From contig NZ_MCUW01000068.1 of the NCBI RefSeq assembly GCF_002873335.1, positions 1 through 64,000 of the forward strand: a stretch of 64,000 nt of DNA, read 5' to 3'. The stretch is from Vibrio sp. 10N.286.49.B1 (GTDB lineage: Bacteria; Pseudomonadota; Gammaproteobacteria; Enterobacterales; Vibrionaceae). Positions 16,761 through 23,415 of this stretch are shown here, piece by piece; position 1 is the first letter of the stretch; every line of letters starts with the position of its first letter. Under the pieces are notes generated by a model. The model worked only from the letters and a program-made list of their open reading frames with translations. It searched no databases and had not been told where the DNA came from. A program made the position numbers and the translations under genes.

Positions 16761-17061
16761 CGGTTGCCGCCTCTTCAATGACCACTGTTGATTGCGTTTT
16801 AAGTTGCTGCTTGCGCTGCTCTCGAATGATGCGGTTTGCCTTGGCGACCAGCTTTGCTTTATCGACGAGTTTTGGATCAAGACCAAGGACGGAAAGCGGG
16901 TCAGCGCCACCCATGATCACTTTAGGTGCCAGTGACAAAAGCTCAGTGGGTGAGAAGTCTTTGACCTTATCAAACGCGCTTTCTAGCTCTAGTTCTAGCG
17001 CGTCAATGGTTTCAATGCGTGCCAATTCAGCTTGGCACTCTTGTTGTGTCAGTGTTTTCAT
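16753..17061 (-). CDS. Helical phage protein of unknown function, 102 aa
   Basis: A soluble, mostly helical, charged protein (MKTLTQQECQAELARIE...) with a C-terminal basic helix KANRIIREQRKQQLK. It follows rep after a hairpin and is coupled to the zinc-ribbon gene. No motif is recognised. Confidence 0.6.
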   Translation of the reverse strand: MKTLTQQECQAELARIETIDALELELESAFDKVKDFSPTELLSLAPKVIMGGADPLSVLGLDPKLVDKAKLVAKANRIIREQRKQQLKTQSTVVIEEAATDE

Positions 17062-17102
17062 AAATAGTCCCTGTTTCTCAACGTTGACAGTGGGTTAAGA
17101 GT

Positions 17103-17125
17103 ATTTGGCCTACGATAGGCCAAAT
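17103..17125 (-). other. Perfect hairpin directly after rep
   Basis: Ten-bp arms (17103-17112 and 17116-17125) with a 3-nt loop lie just after the rep stop. The same hairpin is preserved in element 2 (22703-22725), and half of it recurs near zur (28684-28697). There is no T run, so an attenuator, RNA-stabilising stem or replication/packaging site are all possible. Confidence 0.5.
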
Positions 17126-17127
17126 GC

Positions 17128-18939
17128 TTAGTAAGTGATTAATCGACCTTGTTTGAGCCTAATTTTGCAGTATTGGTCAATGGTGACCGTTCCCCCTTTT
17201 GATAATGGTTTGAGAAGACATTCCACCCCCTTCATGCTCCATCCGGTCGCGTCCATAAGCGCTTTAATTATTGGAGAGTTACAGTTATTTTCAGTGCTCC
17301 AAGGTACGGCACTCCGTGCCTTTTGAAGACGCTTCACGTCTTTTTTACGAACGAGGCTATAGCACTCGCTTGCGGTTTTAATGAGAGCCCCAAGCCAAGA
17401 AAAGCCAATGATTTTTTTGTTGGTTTCACCGTACTGATTTTGCTTCGATTCGTATTCGACTCGCGCACCGTTGGCGAGCTGGCAAAACAACGACCACTTT
17501 GATGAATCCGCCGCTTGTCTTAGTTCTTCCAGTTTTGGGTCTATCTTGGTTTGCTCTGCGGTTGCCCTACGAAGATTGCGCCACAGTGAAACAGGCTGAC
17601 CACCAAATTGTTGAAACTGTCTGATACGGTGAGTGGATGCCCAAGCGCGAGCACGATAGGCATATTCTTCCGATTCCGTTTCAGGCATATGCTTGCCGTT
17701 AATGTTTTTTGAAACGTACTTAGCGATGTAGGCCGTTGCCCCGCCTTTTTTTGGATCGGCTTCTTTCACATCAAAGCGTGGTGAAATATCTTTGCCTAAC
17801 TCGCTCCGGTCTTCCCCTATCGCGCACCCTTTTAGAATATTGGTGATCGTGGTTTTGTCCTTCGGTGAGCAAAACAAAAAATAGTGAGAATGGCTCGTTG
17901 AATCTTTATGAGGTTCAGCCACACGGAAACCAAAATACTCAATATTCTCTTTAGCAATAAGAGCACGAGCGACCGCCCACTTTTGCATGAGCGCTTGATG
18001 CCCTTCTTTCACAGAGGCGCCATTCCACTTTCTCGACACTCGGTGATATTTGCTTGGTAATGTCCAAGTGACGAACAAAGCAGTAAACCCTAAGTCCAGT
18101 GCAAATTCCTCAAAACCGCGAGAACGCACCATCATTTCAATGCGTCGATTCTCTGGGTTTGCCGTAGTCCTTTTGATCACTTCCTCTAAATCGAATGCTT
18201 CCCCCGTTTCCGTATTCATTACTGACATGGCCTCTATGTACTGTTTCGCTTCGCGTTGCTTTTGCTTCCAGTTTGAAAAAGACATGGCACTAATCACCGG
18301 CGCTTGGTGCTTACCTTCACCAACACGTTCTAGGGCAATTTGTACATATTCGATGTACTGCGATCGCAAATGCAAAAGTCGGCGTACTATCCATTCGTCG
18401 GATTGCATCTTGAGCGCGGCTATTTCGAGATCGCATTCCAGTTCGTCAGGCTTATCCTGTTCCTTCCTGAAATTTATCTTCGGTGGGTTGATATGGATTT
18501 CTTGCAAGGTGAAGGATTGACGCTCATAAACATGCTTGAGCGCTTCAAGATAGCTATTAAAAATCTCCGGTAGGCTTTCATCACTTAGCATCGTTGAGCA
18601 CGTATCGGCATAATTTTTTGCGAGCTTTTCAATGGCATCGTCGCGCATCAAAATATCATGGCTTAATGGTTCAGCACTGGCCTTGTATCGGCTATCCACA
18701 AACGAAAATTTATCTTCAATGAAACTCGCTCGCTTCAAACCAAACTTAACCGCATCTTCTGCAGCACGAATAAGGTTTTGAGTAGTTGGGTTACTGCGAG
18801 TCATGCGCTGTTCGACTTTACGTTTCACATCGTTTTTCACCATTTGAGGCAAGCGCGGAAAGAATCGGCGGGTAAACGCTGAAAGGCGTAATACGTCTGC
18901 CGCCTCCAACGCTGCCACTTCATTGATAGCTTTCGTCAT
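17128..18939 (-). CDS. HUH rolling-circle replication initiator (GpA/P12-like)
   Basis: A 603-residue initiator of the P2 GpA/phiX174 A class, as in PM2 (P12). Motif 1 is FVTWTLPSKYH near residue 290. The HUH-type metal site is SHSHYFLF near residue 350. Motif 3 has two tyrosines in AYIAKYVSKN near residue 403, one of which would cut and covalently hold DNA. The frame is open to 19062, but the ATG at 18939 starts right after the preceding gene and matches the gene layout. A heavily decayed copy remains in element 2. Confidence 0.88.
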   Translation of the reverse strand: MTKAINEVAALEAADVLRLSAFTRRFFPRLPQMVKNDVKRKVEQRMTRSNPTTQNLIRAAEDAVKFGLKRASFIEDKFSFVDSRYKASAEPLSHDILMRDDAIEKLAKNYADTCSTMLSDESLPEIFNSYLEALKHVYERQSFTLQEIHINPPKINFRKEQDKPDELECDLEIAALKMQSDEWIVRRLLHLRSQYIEYVQIALERVGEGKHQAPVISAMSFSNWKQKQREAKQYIEAMSVMNTETGEAFDLEEVIKRTTANPENRRIEMMVRSRGFEEFALDLGFTALFVTWTLPSKYHRVSRKWNGASVKEGHQALMQKWAVARALIAKENIEYFGFRVAEPHKDSTSHSHYFLFCSPKDKTTITNILKGCAIGEDRSELGKDISPRFDVKEADPKKGGATAYIAKYVSKNINGKHMPETESEEYAYRARAWASTHRIRQFQQFGGQPVSLWRNLRRATAEQTKIDPKLEELRQAADSSKWSLFCQLANGARVEYESKQNQYGETNKKIIGFSWLGALIKTASECYSLVRKKDVKRLQKARSAVPWSTENNCNSPIIKALMDATGWSMKGVECLLKPLSKGGTVTIDQYCKIRLKQGRLITY

Positions 18940-18943
18940 ATGG

Positions 18944-19135
18944 TTAACCCAAACACTCAGAAGCCGTACACACGTATTGCAGAGGGCGTACCTTTTTCGG
19001 TTTTGAACGGCCAATGCCGTGTTTATCACGCAGCTTGTCCAGTAAGTAAATTGAACGTTCACGCTTCTTTGGGTCGGGATTAACCATACCCGCCATATCG
19101 GGGCATGGTTTGTGAATAGGGTTAGTCACTTCCAT
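18944..19135 (-). CDS. Small phage protein of unknown function, 63 aa
   Basis: A basic, Pro- and Cys-containing 63-residue protein (CPDMAGMVNPDPKKRERSIY...VCTASECLG). The four Cys could bind metal but the spacing is not a standard zinc finger. It sits between prtN-like genes and rep in the early operon. The function is unknown. Confidence 0.55.
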   Translation of the reverse strand: MEVTNPIHKPCPDMAGMVNPDPKKRERSIYLLDKLRDKHGIGRSKPKKVRPLQYVCTASECLG

Positions 19136-19137
19136 CG

Positions 19138-19335
19138 TTAATCCTCCAAGCTTTCTAACAGTTCAGCATCGGCAACAAGCTGATCGTAAATCGGGTGTAG
19201 AAACTTAAATTCTGGTGAGCATGGCGATAACCAGTTCAAGCGAGTACGAACAATGTTCATCAGTTCTCTTGCTTCACTCGAATGAGAAAAATCAATACTG
19301 GTGCTATGGATTGGTGTCGATACGTTATTCATCAT
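19138..19335 (-). CDS. Small phage protein of unknown function, 65 aa
   Basis: A soluble acidic protein, two bases upstream of the next gene and 8 bp after the PrtN-like gene, so clearly part of the early operon. No motif is recognised. Confidence 0.5.
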   Translation of the reverse strand: MMNNVSTPIHSTSIDFSHSSEARELMNIVRTRLNWLSPCSPEFKFLHPIYDQLVADAELLESLED

Positions 19336-19343
19336 TTATTTCC

Positions 19344-19598
19344 CTATGCGTTTACTGAAAGCCAATCACGCTTTGCATCGGCGTGGCGTTGGTCGATGTA
19401 GTCGGCAAGATCGTCAATTTTGATTAGCGATGGACTGCGCTCTGAATCGCGCAATTTAAAGGTGGGAACGGGGAAGTCACAGGCTTTCGCTCTCTGCTCT
19501 GCCGTCTTGGGGGTAACGCCAAAAAACTCTTGGCTTATCTGTTTAAGTTCAACAGTCGGGTTTTCAAATCGTGCTAATAGCGCAAATTTTGTGTTCAT
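19344..19598 (-). CDS. PrtN-family transcriptional activator
   Basis: The 84-residue protein follows the pyocin activator PrtN pattern: MNTKFALLARFENPTVELKQI, then EFFGVTPKTAEQRA, then PVPTFKLRDSERSP and ADYIDQRHADAKRDW. PrtN proteins activate pyocin and prophage genes after the repressor is inactivated. It is the first gene of the minus-strand early operon and diverges from cI, so it is likely the first target of CI. Confidence 0.75.
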   Translation of the reverse strand: MNTKFALLARFENPTVELKQISQEFFGVTPKTAEQRAKACDFPVPTFKLRDSERSPSLIKIDDLADYIDQRHADAKRDWLSVNA

Positions 19599-19731
19599 AA
19601 TTCCTCCATGTAGTACACTTGAGGTAACTGCAATTAATTCACAATTCCTCAGAATCCCTCAAAGTCGATTTGAGTTAATTATGAGGCATTAATTATCTAA
19701 TTCAACCTATTTTTGAAGAATTGAGGCGACT
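19599..19731. promoter_or_regulatory. Divergent cI/prtN switch region
   Basis: This 133-bp gap carries repeated CCTCAA/TTGAGG half-sites. The clearest is CTCAAA-5-TTTGAG at 19658-19674, with further TTGAGG copies near 19618 and 19724. These are the expected CI operators overlapping both promoters. Confidence 0.6.
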
Positions 19732-20337
19732 ATGAGCGAGTTTGAGTTAAGTTTGAGGAAGCTTAAAGAAGTAACAAATACCTCGACAAATGCAGAGCTA
19801 GCAAAGGTTTTAGAGATTTCTCCAAAGACAATTTATACGTGGAGAGAACGCCAAAATATCCCTGAAAAAATATTCTTAAAAGCACGACAGCTATCACAAA
19901 AATCCGTTAGTTTGCCCGTCGGTTATCTCGCATTAAAATTTTTCGATATTGAAGTAAGTGCCGGACAAGGAGCACTTATCGAGAAAGAAGAAGAATCTAG
20001 CGCAATGGTTTTCAGTGAGCGGTTCATTAGACAAGAGCTTGGATTTAACCCTAATGACATTTTCTTAATGCCTGTCCGTGGTGACAGCATGATCCCCACT
20101 CTAAAAAATCAAAGCATCGTTATGGTGAATCGGGTTGATGGTTTTTCTACAGATGGTATTTACGTATTCCGCTATGACAATCGCTTGATGGTTAAAAGAC
20201 TCCAATTCCTACCGAACGGCATAAAAGTGGTGAGTGATAACAGCGCTTATGAGCCTTGGGAACTTGGGAAAGAAGATATTAAAGGGGCTGATTTTAAGAT
20301 CATCGGTGAGGTGGTTTGGTCTGGGCAAAGGATGTAA
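19732..20337 (+). CDS. LexA/CI-type phage repressor with S24 peptidase domain
   Basis: The N-terminal CI-type HTH lies at about residues 15-45 (NAELAKVLEISPKTIYTWRER). The C-terminal S24 peptidase has Ser119 in RGDSMIPTL and Lys155 in RLMVKRL, and an Ala77-Gly78 cleavage site in EVSAGQG. The repressor should therefore self-cleave on RecA filament contact, giving SOS induction. It is the only rightward phage gene on this side and keeps the prtN-led operon off. Its 3' end converges on the Qrr terminator. Confidence 0.9.
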   Translation: MSEFELSLRKLKEVTNTSTNAELAKVLEISPKTIYTWRERQNIPEKIFLKARQLSQKSVSLPVGYLALKFFDIEVSAGQGALIEKEEESSAMVFSERFIRQELGFNPNDIFLMPVRGDSMIPTLKNQSIVMVNRVDGFSTDGIYVFRYDNRLMVKRLQFLPNGIKVVSDNSAYEPWELGKEDIKGADFKIIGEVVWSGQRM

Positions 20338-20341
20338 GAAG

Positions 20342-20448
20342 AAAAAAGCCAGTTACCAAGGGGGTAACTGGTAAATTAATCTATGTGAACAAAGGTATTC
20401 ACTAACAACGTCAGTTGGCTAGGTGACCCTCGGCTTAATAAGGGTCGT
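20342..20448 (-). ncRNA. qrr: Qrr-family quorum regulatory small RNA, copy A (phage-borne)
   Basis: The minus strand shows the Qrr family plan. A 5' hairpin GACCCT/AGGGTC (20441-20446 with 20425-20430) is followed by the invariant target-pairing text CTAGCCAACTGACGTTGTTA then GTGAA. An A/T-rich stretch follows, then a terminator (CCAGTTACC/GGTAACTGG) and six T. Length is about 107 nt, normal for Qrr. Qrr RNAs use Hfq to pair with luxR/hapR, aphA and other mRNAs. This copy lies between cI and attR, inside element 1. There is no sigma-54 promoter at the usual position; a TAGATT box is at 20454-20459. Confidence 0.88.
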
Positions 20449-20566
20449 ATCGAAATCTAGAGGAAAAGCCAAATGACCTCCATACCACTTTAGGGTTGTG
20501 CGCTGTTCTTATTCGTTATTACATGACATAGAACAAAAAGATAGAGAAAACATATAAAACAAAGGT

Positions 20567-20586
20567 AGTACGGACTTAGTACGTAT
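20567..20586. repeat. Right copy of the arm-like repeat
   Basis: AGTACGGACTTAGTACGTAT, 18 of 20 identical to 6816-6835, ends 35 bp from the attR core. Together the two copies sit inside both ends of element 1. Confidence 0.5.
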
Positions 20587-20611
20587 GACTCGCTTTGAAG
20601 CCTGATATAGC

Positions 20612-20692
20612 TTAAAAGTGAGTCCAATCGAGCATGGGTGCTATGGAAAGACGGCTTGAATGGAAATCGCTTGTGTTGTCTGGCTTCATCAT
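20612..20692 (-). pseudogene. dusA: Displaced dusA 5' fragment
   Basis: The minus strand encodes MMKPDNTSDFHSSRLSIAPM then LDWTHF and a stop, a DusA N-terminus cut at the att core. It differs from the N-terminus now fused to dusA. It is best read as the start that element 2 once supplied, pushed aside when element 1 integrated. Confidence 0.8.
20622..20641. repeat. attR core of element 1
   Basis: Exact 20-bp copy of 6674-6693, within the dusA fragment. Confidence 0.85.
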
Positions 20693-20792
20693 TGTTTTAC
20701 CTAAGTTTTTAACCATTCAAATCCGCTTTGAATATCATGGATATTTCGCCCAAATTCGTCCTGTAGTACCCCTCAAAGAGTAGGACGACGGA

Positions 20793-21147
20793 ATGGCTTC
20801 TCTATCAATTGAAAAACGGCAGCTACAAAGCAACCATCATCGTGAAGAAAAAGCAGGCAATAATACACAGAGAATCGAGAACTTTCAAAAAGAAAGAGCT
20901 TGCGAAGACCTATTTCCCTTATAACTTTGGAAGTGTGACGGCAGGGTTTCAGCGCGTTAGGAATAGTTTAGAGATTGAAGATTTGCGCTACCACGATTTA
21001 AGGCGTGAGGGTGCCAGTAGGCTATTTGAAAAAGGCTACTCTATTGAAGAAGTAGCCCAAGTGACTGGTCATCGGAACTTGAATATTTTGTGGCAAGTTT
21101 ATACGCAGTTGTTTCCACATAAGTTACATAGCAAGAGCTTTGAATGA
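20793..21147 (+). pseudogene. Internally deleted integrase
   Basis: It begins ATGGCTTCTCT, homologous to the element 1 integrase, is frameshifted within the first 10 codons, and lacks about 230 central residues (about 47-279). The C-terminal catalytic part (YHDLRREGASRLFEKG, GHRN, Tyr) is intact in frame from 20809. It cannot encode a full recombinase because the core-binding domain and first catalytic Arg are gone. Confidence 0.85.
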
Positions 21148-21667
21148 GCTAACCGGCATCTCTGTACAATACAAATCACTTTTTATCGTTTTGCAGCCAA
21201 AGGTCACGCTTTTAAACAACCAACGGCCACTGTCTTATTTTCACCAAAAATCAAGGTTTTTATTTTTGAAGTGAGCAAAAATAACCCGAATTGCTCGCAA
21301 ATTAATTTTAAGATATGACAACCACTTAGCTGAGTTGTAAGTGGTTACTAACCTTTATATTCCCTTTCGTAAGTTATCCACAGTAATAGCAATTTGTGAA
21401 CTTGAATTTATTTTGCAGGGTGCTTATCTTGTACCCAGAAAAACAAAAACAACCATATATAGGGTTTCGGAGGTCAATTATGCATTTAAGATAATAAAAA
21501 CCCCTAACTAGGTCGCTAGGGGTAGTGCGACCGTCACATTTACCAAAGTACGATATTACCAGTATCGAAAGGTGAACGTTCAGCTCGACTTGAACAGTAA
21601 AAGCTTAACTTCTCCTCCTTACTTTGGCAAATACAAAAATATCATATTCACTTATGAGGTATTTCTA
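21148..21667. other. Non-coding stretch in element 2
   Basis: No convincing gene is seen. It contains one perfect DnaA box (TTATCCACA, 21374-21382) and two overlapping hairpins at 21500-21532. Confidence 0.5.
21500..21532 (-). terminator. Overlapping hairpins, minus-strand terminator candidate
   Basis: Stem 1 (21500-21506 with 21517-21523) is followed on the minus strand by a T-rich run. Stem 2 (21511-21516 with 21527-21532) shares bases with it, so the two are mutually exclusive, as in attenuators or antisense RNA ends. Confidence 0.4.
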
Positions 21668-21928
21668 ATGCCAAAAGACCGAAAAAACACAAAGAAAAGG
21701 GGCAACATTGAAGCTTTTCGTAACAGCATCGTTGCAAAAATATCACTTCGAAGCCCTACGACCACATTCAACTTATCGTTATATTACTCAAAAGCTACAA
21801 GACCTAAAAGCAGACATCTACAAACTAAAAGGAGCAGTGACGACTCAATAGTAAAAATCGTTTTAATTGGGCTTGGCACAGAAATCCTGAGAGTAGTTTT
21901 ACACTCACTAGAGTTCCCTATAGCTTAA
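21668..21928 (+). CDS. Doubtful ORF in element 2
   Basis: From the ATG at 21668 (MPKDRKNTKKRG, GAGG upstream) the frame encodes a basic, low-quality product. A different frame within it, from a TTG at about 21708 with AGGGG upstream, reads KLFVTASLQKYHFEALRPHS and then YRYITQKLQDLKADIYKLKG, which looks more protein-like (about 43 residues, ending near 21850). Either one frame is real or this is a frameshifted gene. No homologue is recognised; it replaces the defence-like cargo seen in element 1. Confidence 0.25.
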   Translation: MPKDRKNTKKRGNIEAFRNSIVAKISLRSPTTTFNLSLYYSKATRPKSRHLQTKRSSDDSIVKIVLIGLGTEILRVVLHSLEFPIA

Positions 21929-21986
21929 TGCATAGTTGCAGCTAAGTGACGTTGTGGTCAAAACAGACTCTCTTTGACCACAACGG

Positions 21987-22160
21987 TTAGCTACATCTAA
22001 ATACTATTGAGTTTTTTTCAAGCTCATTCACCTTTTGAATTAGCTTTCCCAGAAGAACATTTGTGTTTCTGATATTCTGCCAAAGCATTCCCAATATCAA
22101 AATTTCAGTCGGTTTTAAACCCAACTCTGCAAGGACAGGTAATATCGGTAAATCAATCAT
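21987..22160 (-). CDS. 57-residue helical protein of element 2
   Basis: ATG at 22160 overlaps the stop of the upstream gene (GAATGA). The product begins MIDLPILPVLAELGLKPTEI and ends with a coiled-coil-like helix (NVLLGKLIQKVNELEKN). It occupies the place of the 53-residue protein of element 1 but is unrelated, so the last gene of the operon is exchangeable. The function is unknown; a lysis or exclusion role is possible. Confidence 0.55.
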   Translation of the reverse strand: MIDLPILPVLAELGLKPTEILILGMLWQNIRNTNVLLGKLIQKVNELEKNSIVFRCS

Positions 22161-22363
22161 TCAGATCCCTTAAACTCATCCCGTATCGCTTCCCACAAGC
22201 CAAGCAGTAACGGCGCCACTGCGCCAATCACCCCACCCATTTGCACACCGTCAGGCGTAACGCTTGCCGTCAATAACTCAGGGTGACCAGTGACAAGGGC
22301 AACACCCGCACCAATTAACGCTAACCCTTTTTTTGTTGATGGTTGATTCAAGTCTATTTTCAT
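22157..22363 (-). CDS. Holin-like small membrane protein, element 2 copy, 68 aa
   Basis: Starting at MKIDLNQPSTKKG (22363), it is about 90 percent identical by eye to the 66-residue gene at 10234 and keeps both hydrophobic segments. It is an intact frame in an otherwise decayed element. Confidence 0.65.
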   Translation of the reverse strand: MKIDLNQPSTKKGLALIGAGVALVTGHPELLTASVTPDGVQMGGVIGAVAPLLLGLWEAIRDEFKGSE

Positions 22364-22379
22364 TTGGGTTACTCCTACT

Positions 22380-22469
22380 CTAGCCATTAATACGCTTCCA
22401 GATATACGCGCTGATTAAAGCGGTGAAAATGCCCACCGCGACTCGTTGCATCATTTCTTTTTGATTCAT
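22380..22469 (-). CDS. 29-residue membrane protein, element 2 copy
   Basis: Same protein as 10451-10540 with silent changes only, which argues for coding function. The ATG overlaps the stop of the muralytic fragment. Confidence 0.6.
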   Translation of the reverse strand: MNQKEMMQRVAVGIFTALISAYIWKRING

Positions 22470-22700
22470 ACCAGGGCGACTCTTTGTTTCGCATCCGGTA
22501 GCGAGTAATAGCGCCCGACTTCCATAATCGACATAGCGTGAACCAAGCGAGCGAGCAATTCGTTATCGGCTAGGTTGAGCGCGGCGTTTGGTGAGATATT
22601 CAATTGCCTTGCCACGAACTGCGAGTAATTCGCGGTGTCGTTTTGATTGCTTGGCGCCCAACGTCCCCGATGATCTCGTTGGTGCAGTTTAGCTCATAGA
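22466..22700 (-). pseudogene. C-terminal fragment of the muralytic gene
   Basis: Homologous to the last 75 or so codons of 10537-11013, with a frameshift near 22665. It is abruptly joined at about 22700 to sequence that follows rep in element 1, a deletion junction. Confidence 0.8.
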
Positions 22701-22702
22701 GT

Positions 22703-22725
22703 ATTTGGCCTATGATAGGCCAAAT
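22703..22725 (-). other. Post-rep hairpin, element 2 copy
   Basis: Arms 22703-22712 and 22716-22725, matching 17103-17125 except for the loop and adjacent bases. Confidence 0.5.
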
Positions 22726-22739
22726 ACTTAATCGTTCTA

Positions 22740-22990
22740 ATTTTGTTTCGACTCATAGTCAACTCACACACCGTTGGCAAACTGGCAGTGCAACCATTAG
22801 TTAGAGGAGGCCGCGGCTTTTCTTCAGACTGAGTTCTATCTTGTTTGCTCCGGTGTTTTACAACCAATCTCGTTGTGTTTACTTTCACCGAATCTTCTAA
22901 GGCAATAGCAAGATCCTAATACAGTTCATCTGGGTTACCTGGTTCCTTACTGAAACGAATGTATCGTGAATTGATTGCAGGGCGAGGCAT
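22740..22990 (-). pseudogene. Decayed rep fragments
   Basis: Short blocks match rep of element 1: 22742-22790 with about 17440-17490, 22815-22860 with about 17510-17570, and 22920-22965 with about 18435-18480. They are separated by deletions and stop codons. Confidence 0.65.
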
Positions 22991-23069
22991 CACCGCGCTT
23001 GAAAAGAAAGAAATATAAGGGACCGGTTTTGGGCCGCCGGTGAGGTGATAGTGTCAGGATAAAGAATCT

Positions 23070-23177
23070 AAAAAAAACCAGTTACCAAGGCGGTAACTGG
23101 TCAATAAATTGATGTGAACAAAGTTATTCACTAACAACGTCAGTTGGCTAGGTGACCCTCGGCTTAAAAAGGGTCAT
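23070..23177 (-). ncRNA. qrr: Qrr-family small RNA, copy B
   Basis: Same plan as copy A: 5' stem GACCCT/AGGGTC (23170-23175 with 23154-23159), invariant CTAGCCAACTGACGTTGTTA core, and a terminator of CCAGTTACC/GGTAACTGG with eight T. The loop and linker differ from copy A while the stems and core are identical. It lies at the end of element 2 that corresponds to the Qrr position in element 1. A TAAATT box is at 23183-23188; no sigma-54 motif is seen at the expected spacing. Confidence 0.88.
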
Positions 23178-23190
23178 CTACGAATTTACA

Positions 23191-23415
23191 TGACAACAAG
23201 ACAATTAACCACACTACTTTTGTGGTATTTACTTTTCTTTTTCAGACACTTGATATCAATAATCTACAGCCTATCTTGCATCCGGTAGGGCGTGATATCA
23301 CCAATATCACACACGGTGAGCGAACAAGTCACTATCAGAAAATGGATTACTGATATTATTCCAGCAATCCATTACCTAAGATTCTAGGTTTCCCCTCATA
23401 AAGAATGTTCAACTC
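23191..23415. other. Gap between Qrr B and the LysR gene
   Basis: No gene is seen. It contains an 8-bp inverted repeat AATGGATT/AATCCATT (about 23340-23373) and a short stem ACCTA/TAGGT downstream of the LysR stop, a weak terminator candidate. Confidence 0.4.

Larger units (their letters stand above)
6674..20641. mobile_element. Element 1: PM2-like (corticovirus-like) prophage integrated in dusA
   Basis: A block of about 14 kb bounded by the 20-bp att repeats. It carries, left to right, integrase (+), a DUF4276/AAA/RHH cargo (-), a long minus-strand operon of lysis, membrane and capsid genes, packaging ATPase, rep, a PrtN-like activator, a divergent cI (+), and a Qrr small RNA. A PM2 P2-like capsid protein together with a P9-like packaging ATPase and an HUH rep is the signature of corticovirus-like prophages. 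No tail, portal or terminase gene is present. It appears intact, but induction or virion production is not shown by sequence alone. Confidence 0.82.
20642..23190. mobile_element. Element 2: decayed relative of element 1
   Basis: The same gene order as element 1 with large losses: a dusA start fragment, a deleted integrase, the distal late genes (57-, 68- and 29-residue products), a muralytic gene fragment joined to the post-rep hairpin and rep debris, then Qrr copy B. Repressor, capsid, ATPase and cargo are absent. No second attR is visible to the right, so the right boundary is set at the Qrr copy. Confidence 0.7.

Noticed and set aside
16248..16910. Long frame (220 residues) for the zinc-ribbon gene
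   Set aside because: Its first 50 residues run through the upstream gene in another frame; the coupled ATG at 16760 is the sensible start. The same reasoning shortens the frames at 13375, 13723, 16345 and 19062.
20460..20482. Sigma-54 promoter for Qrr copy A
   Set aside because: There is a GG-N10-GC pair, but only about half of the consensus bases match and it lies about 10 bp too far from the first stem; copies B and C have nothing similar.
20809..21147. A small functional integrase or excisionase from the 112-residue frame
   Set aside because: It is the element 1 integrase with a central deletion and N-terminal frameshift; the core-binding domain and catalytic Arg are missing, so a pseudogene is the better reading.
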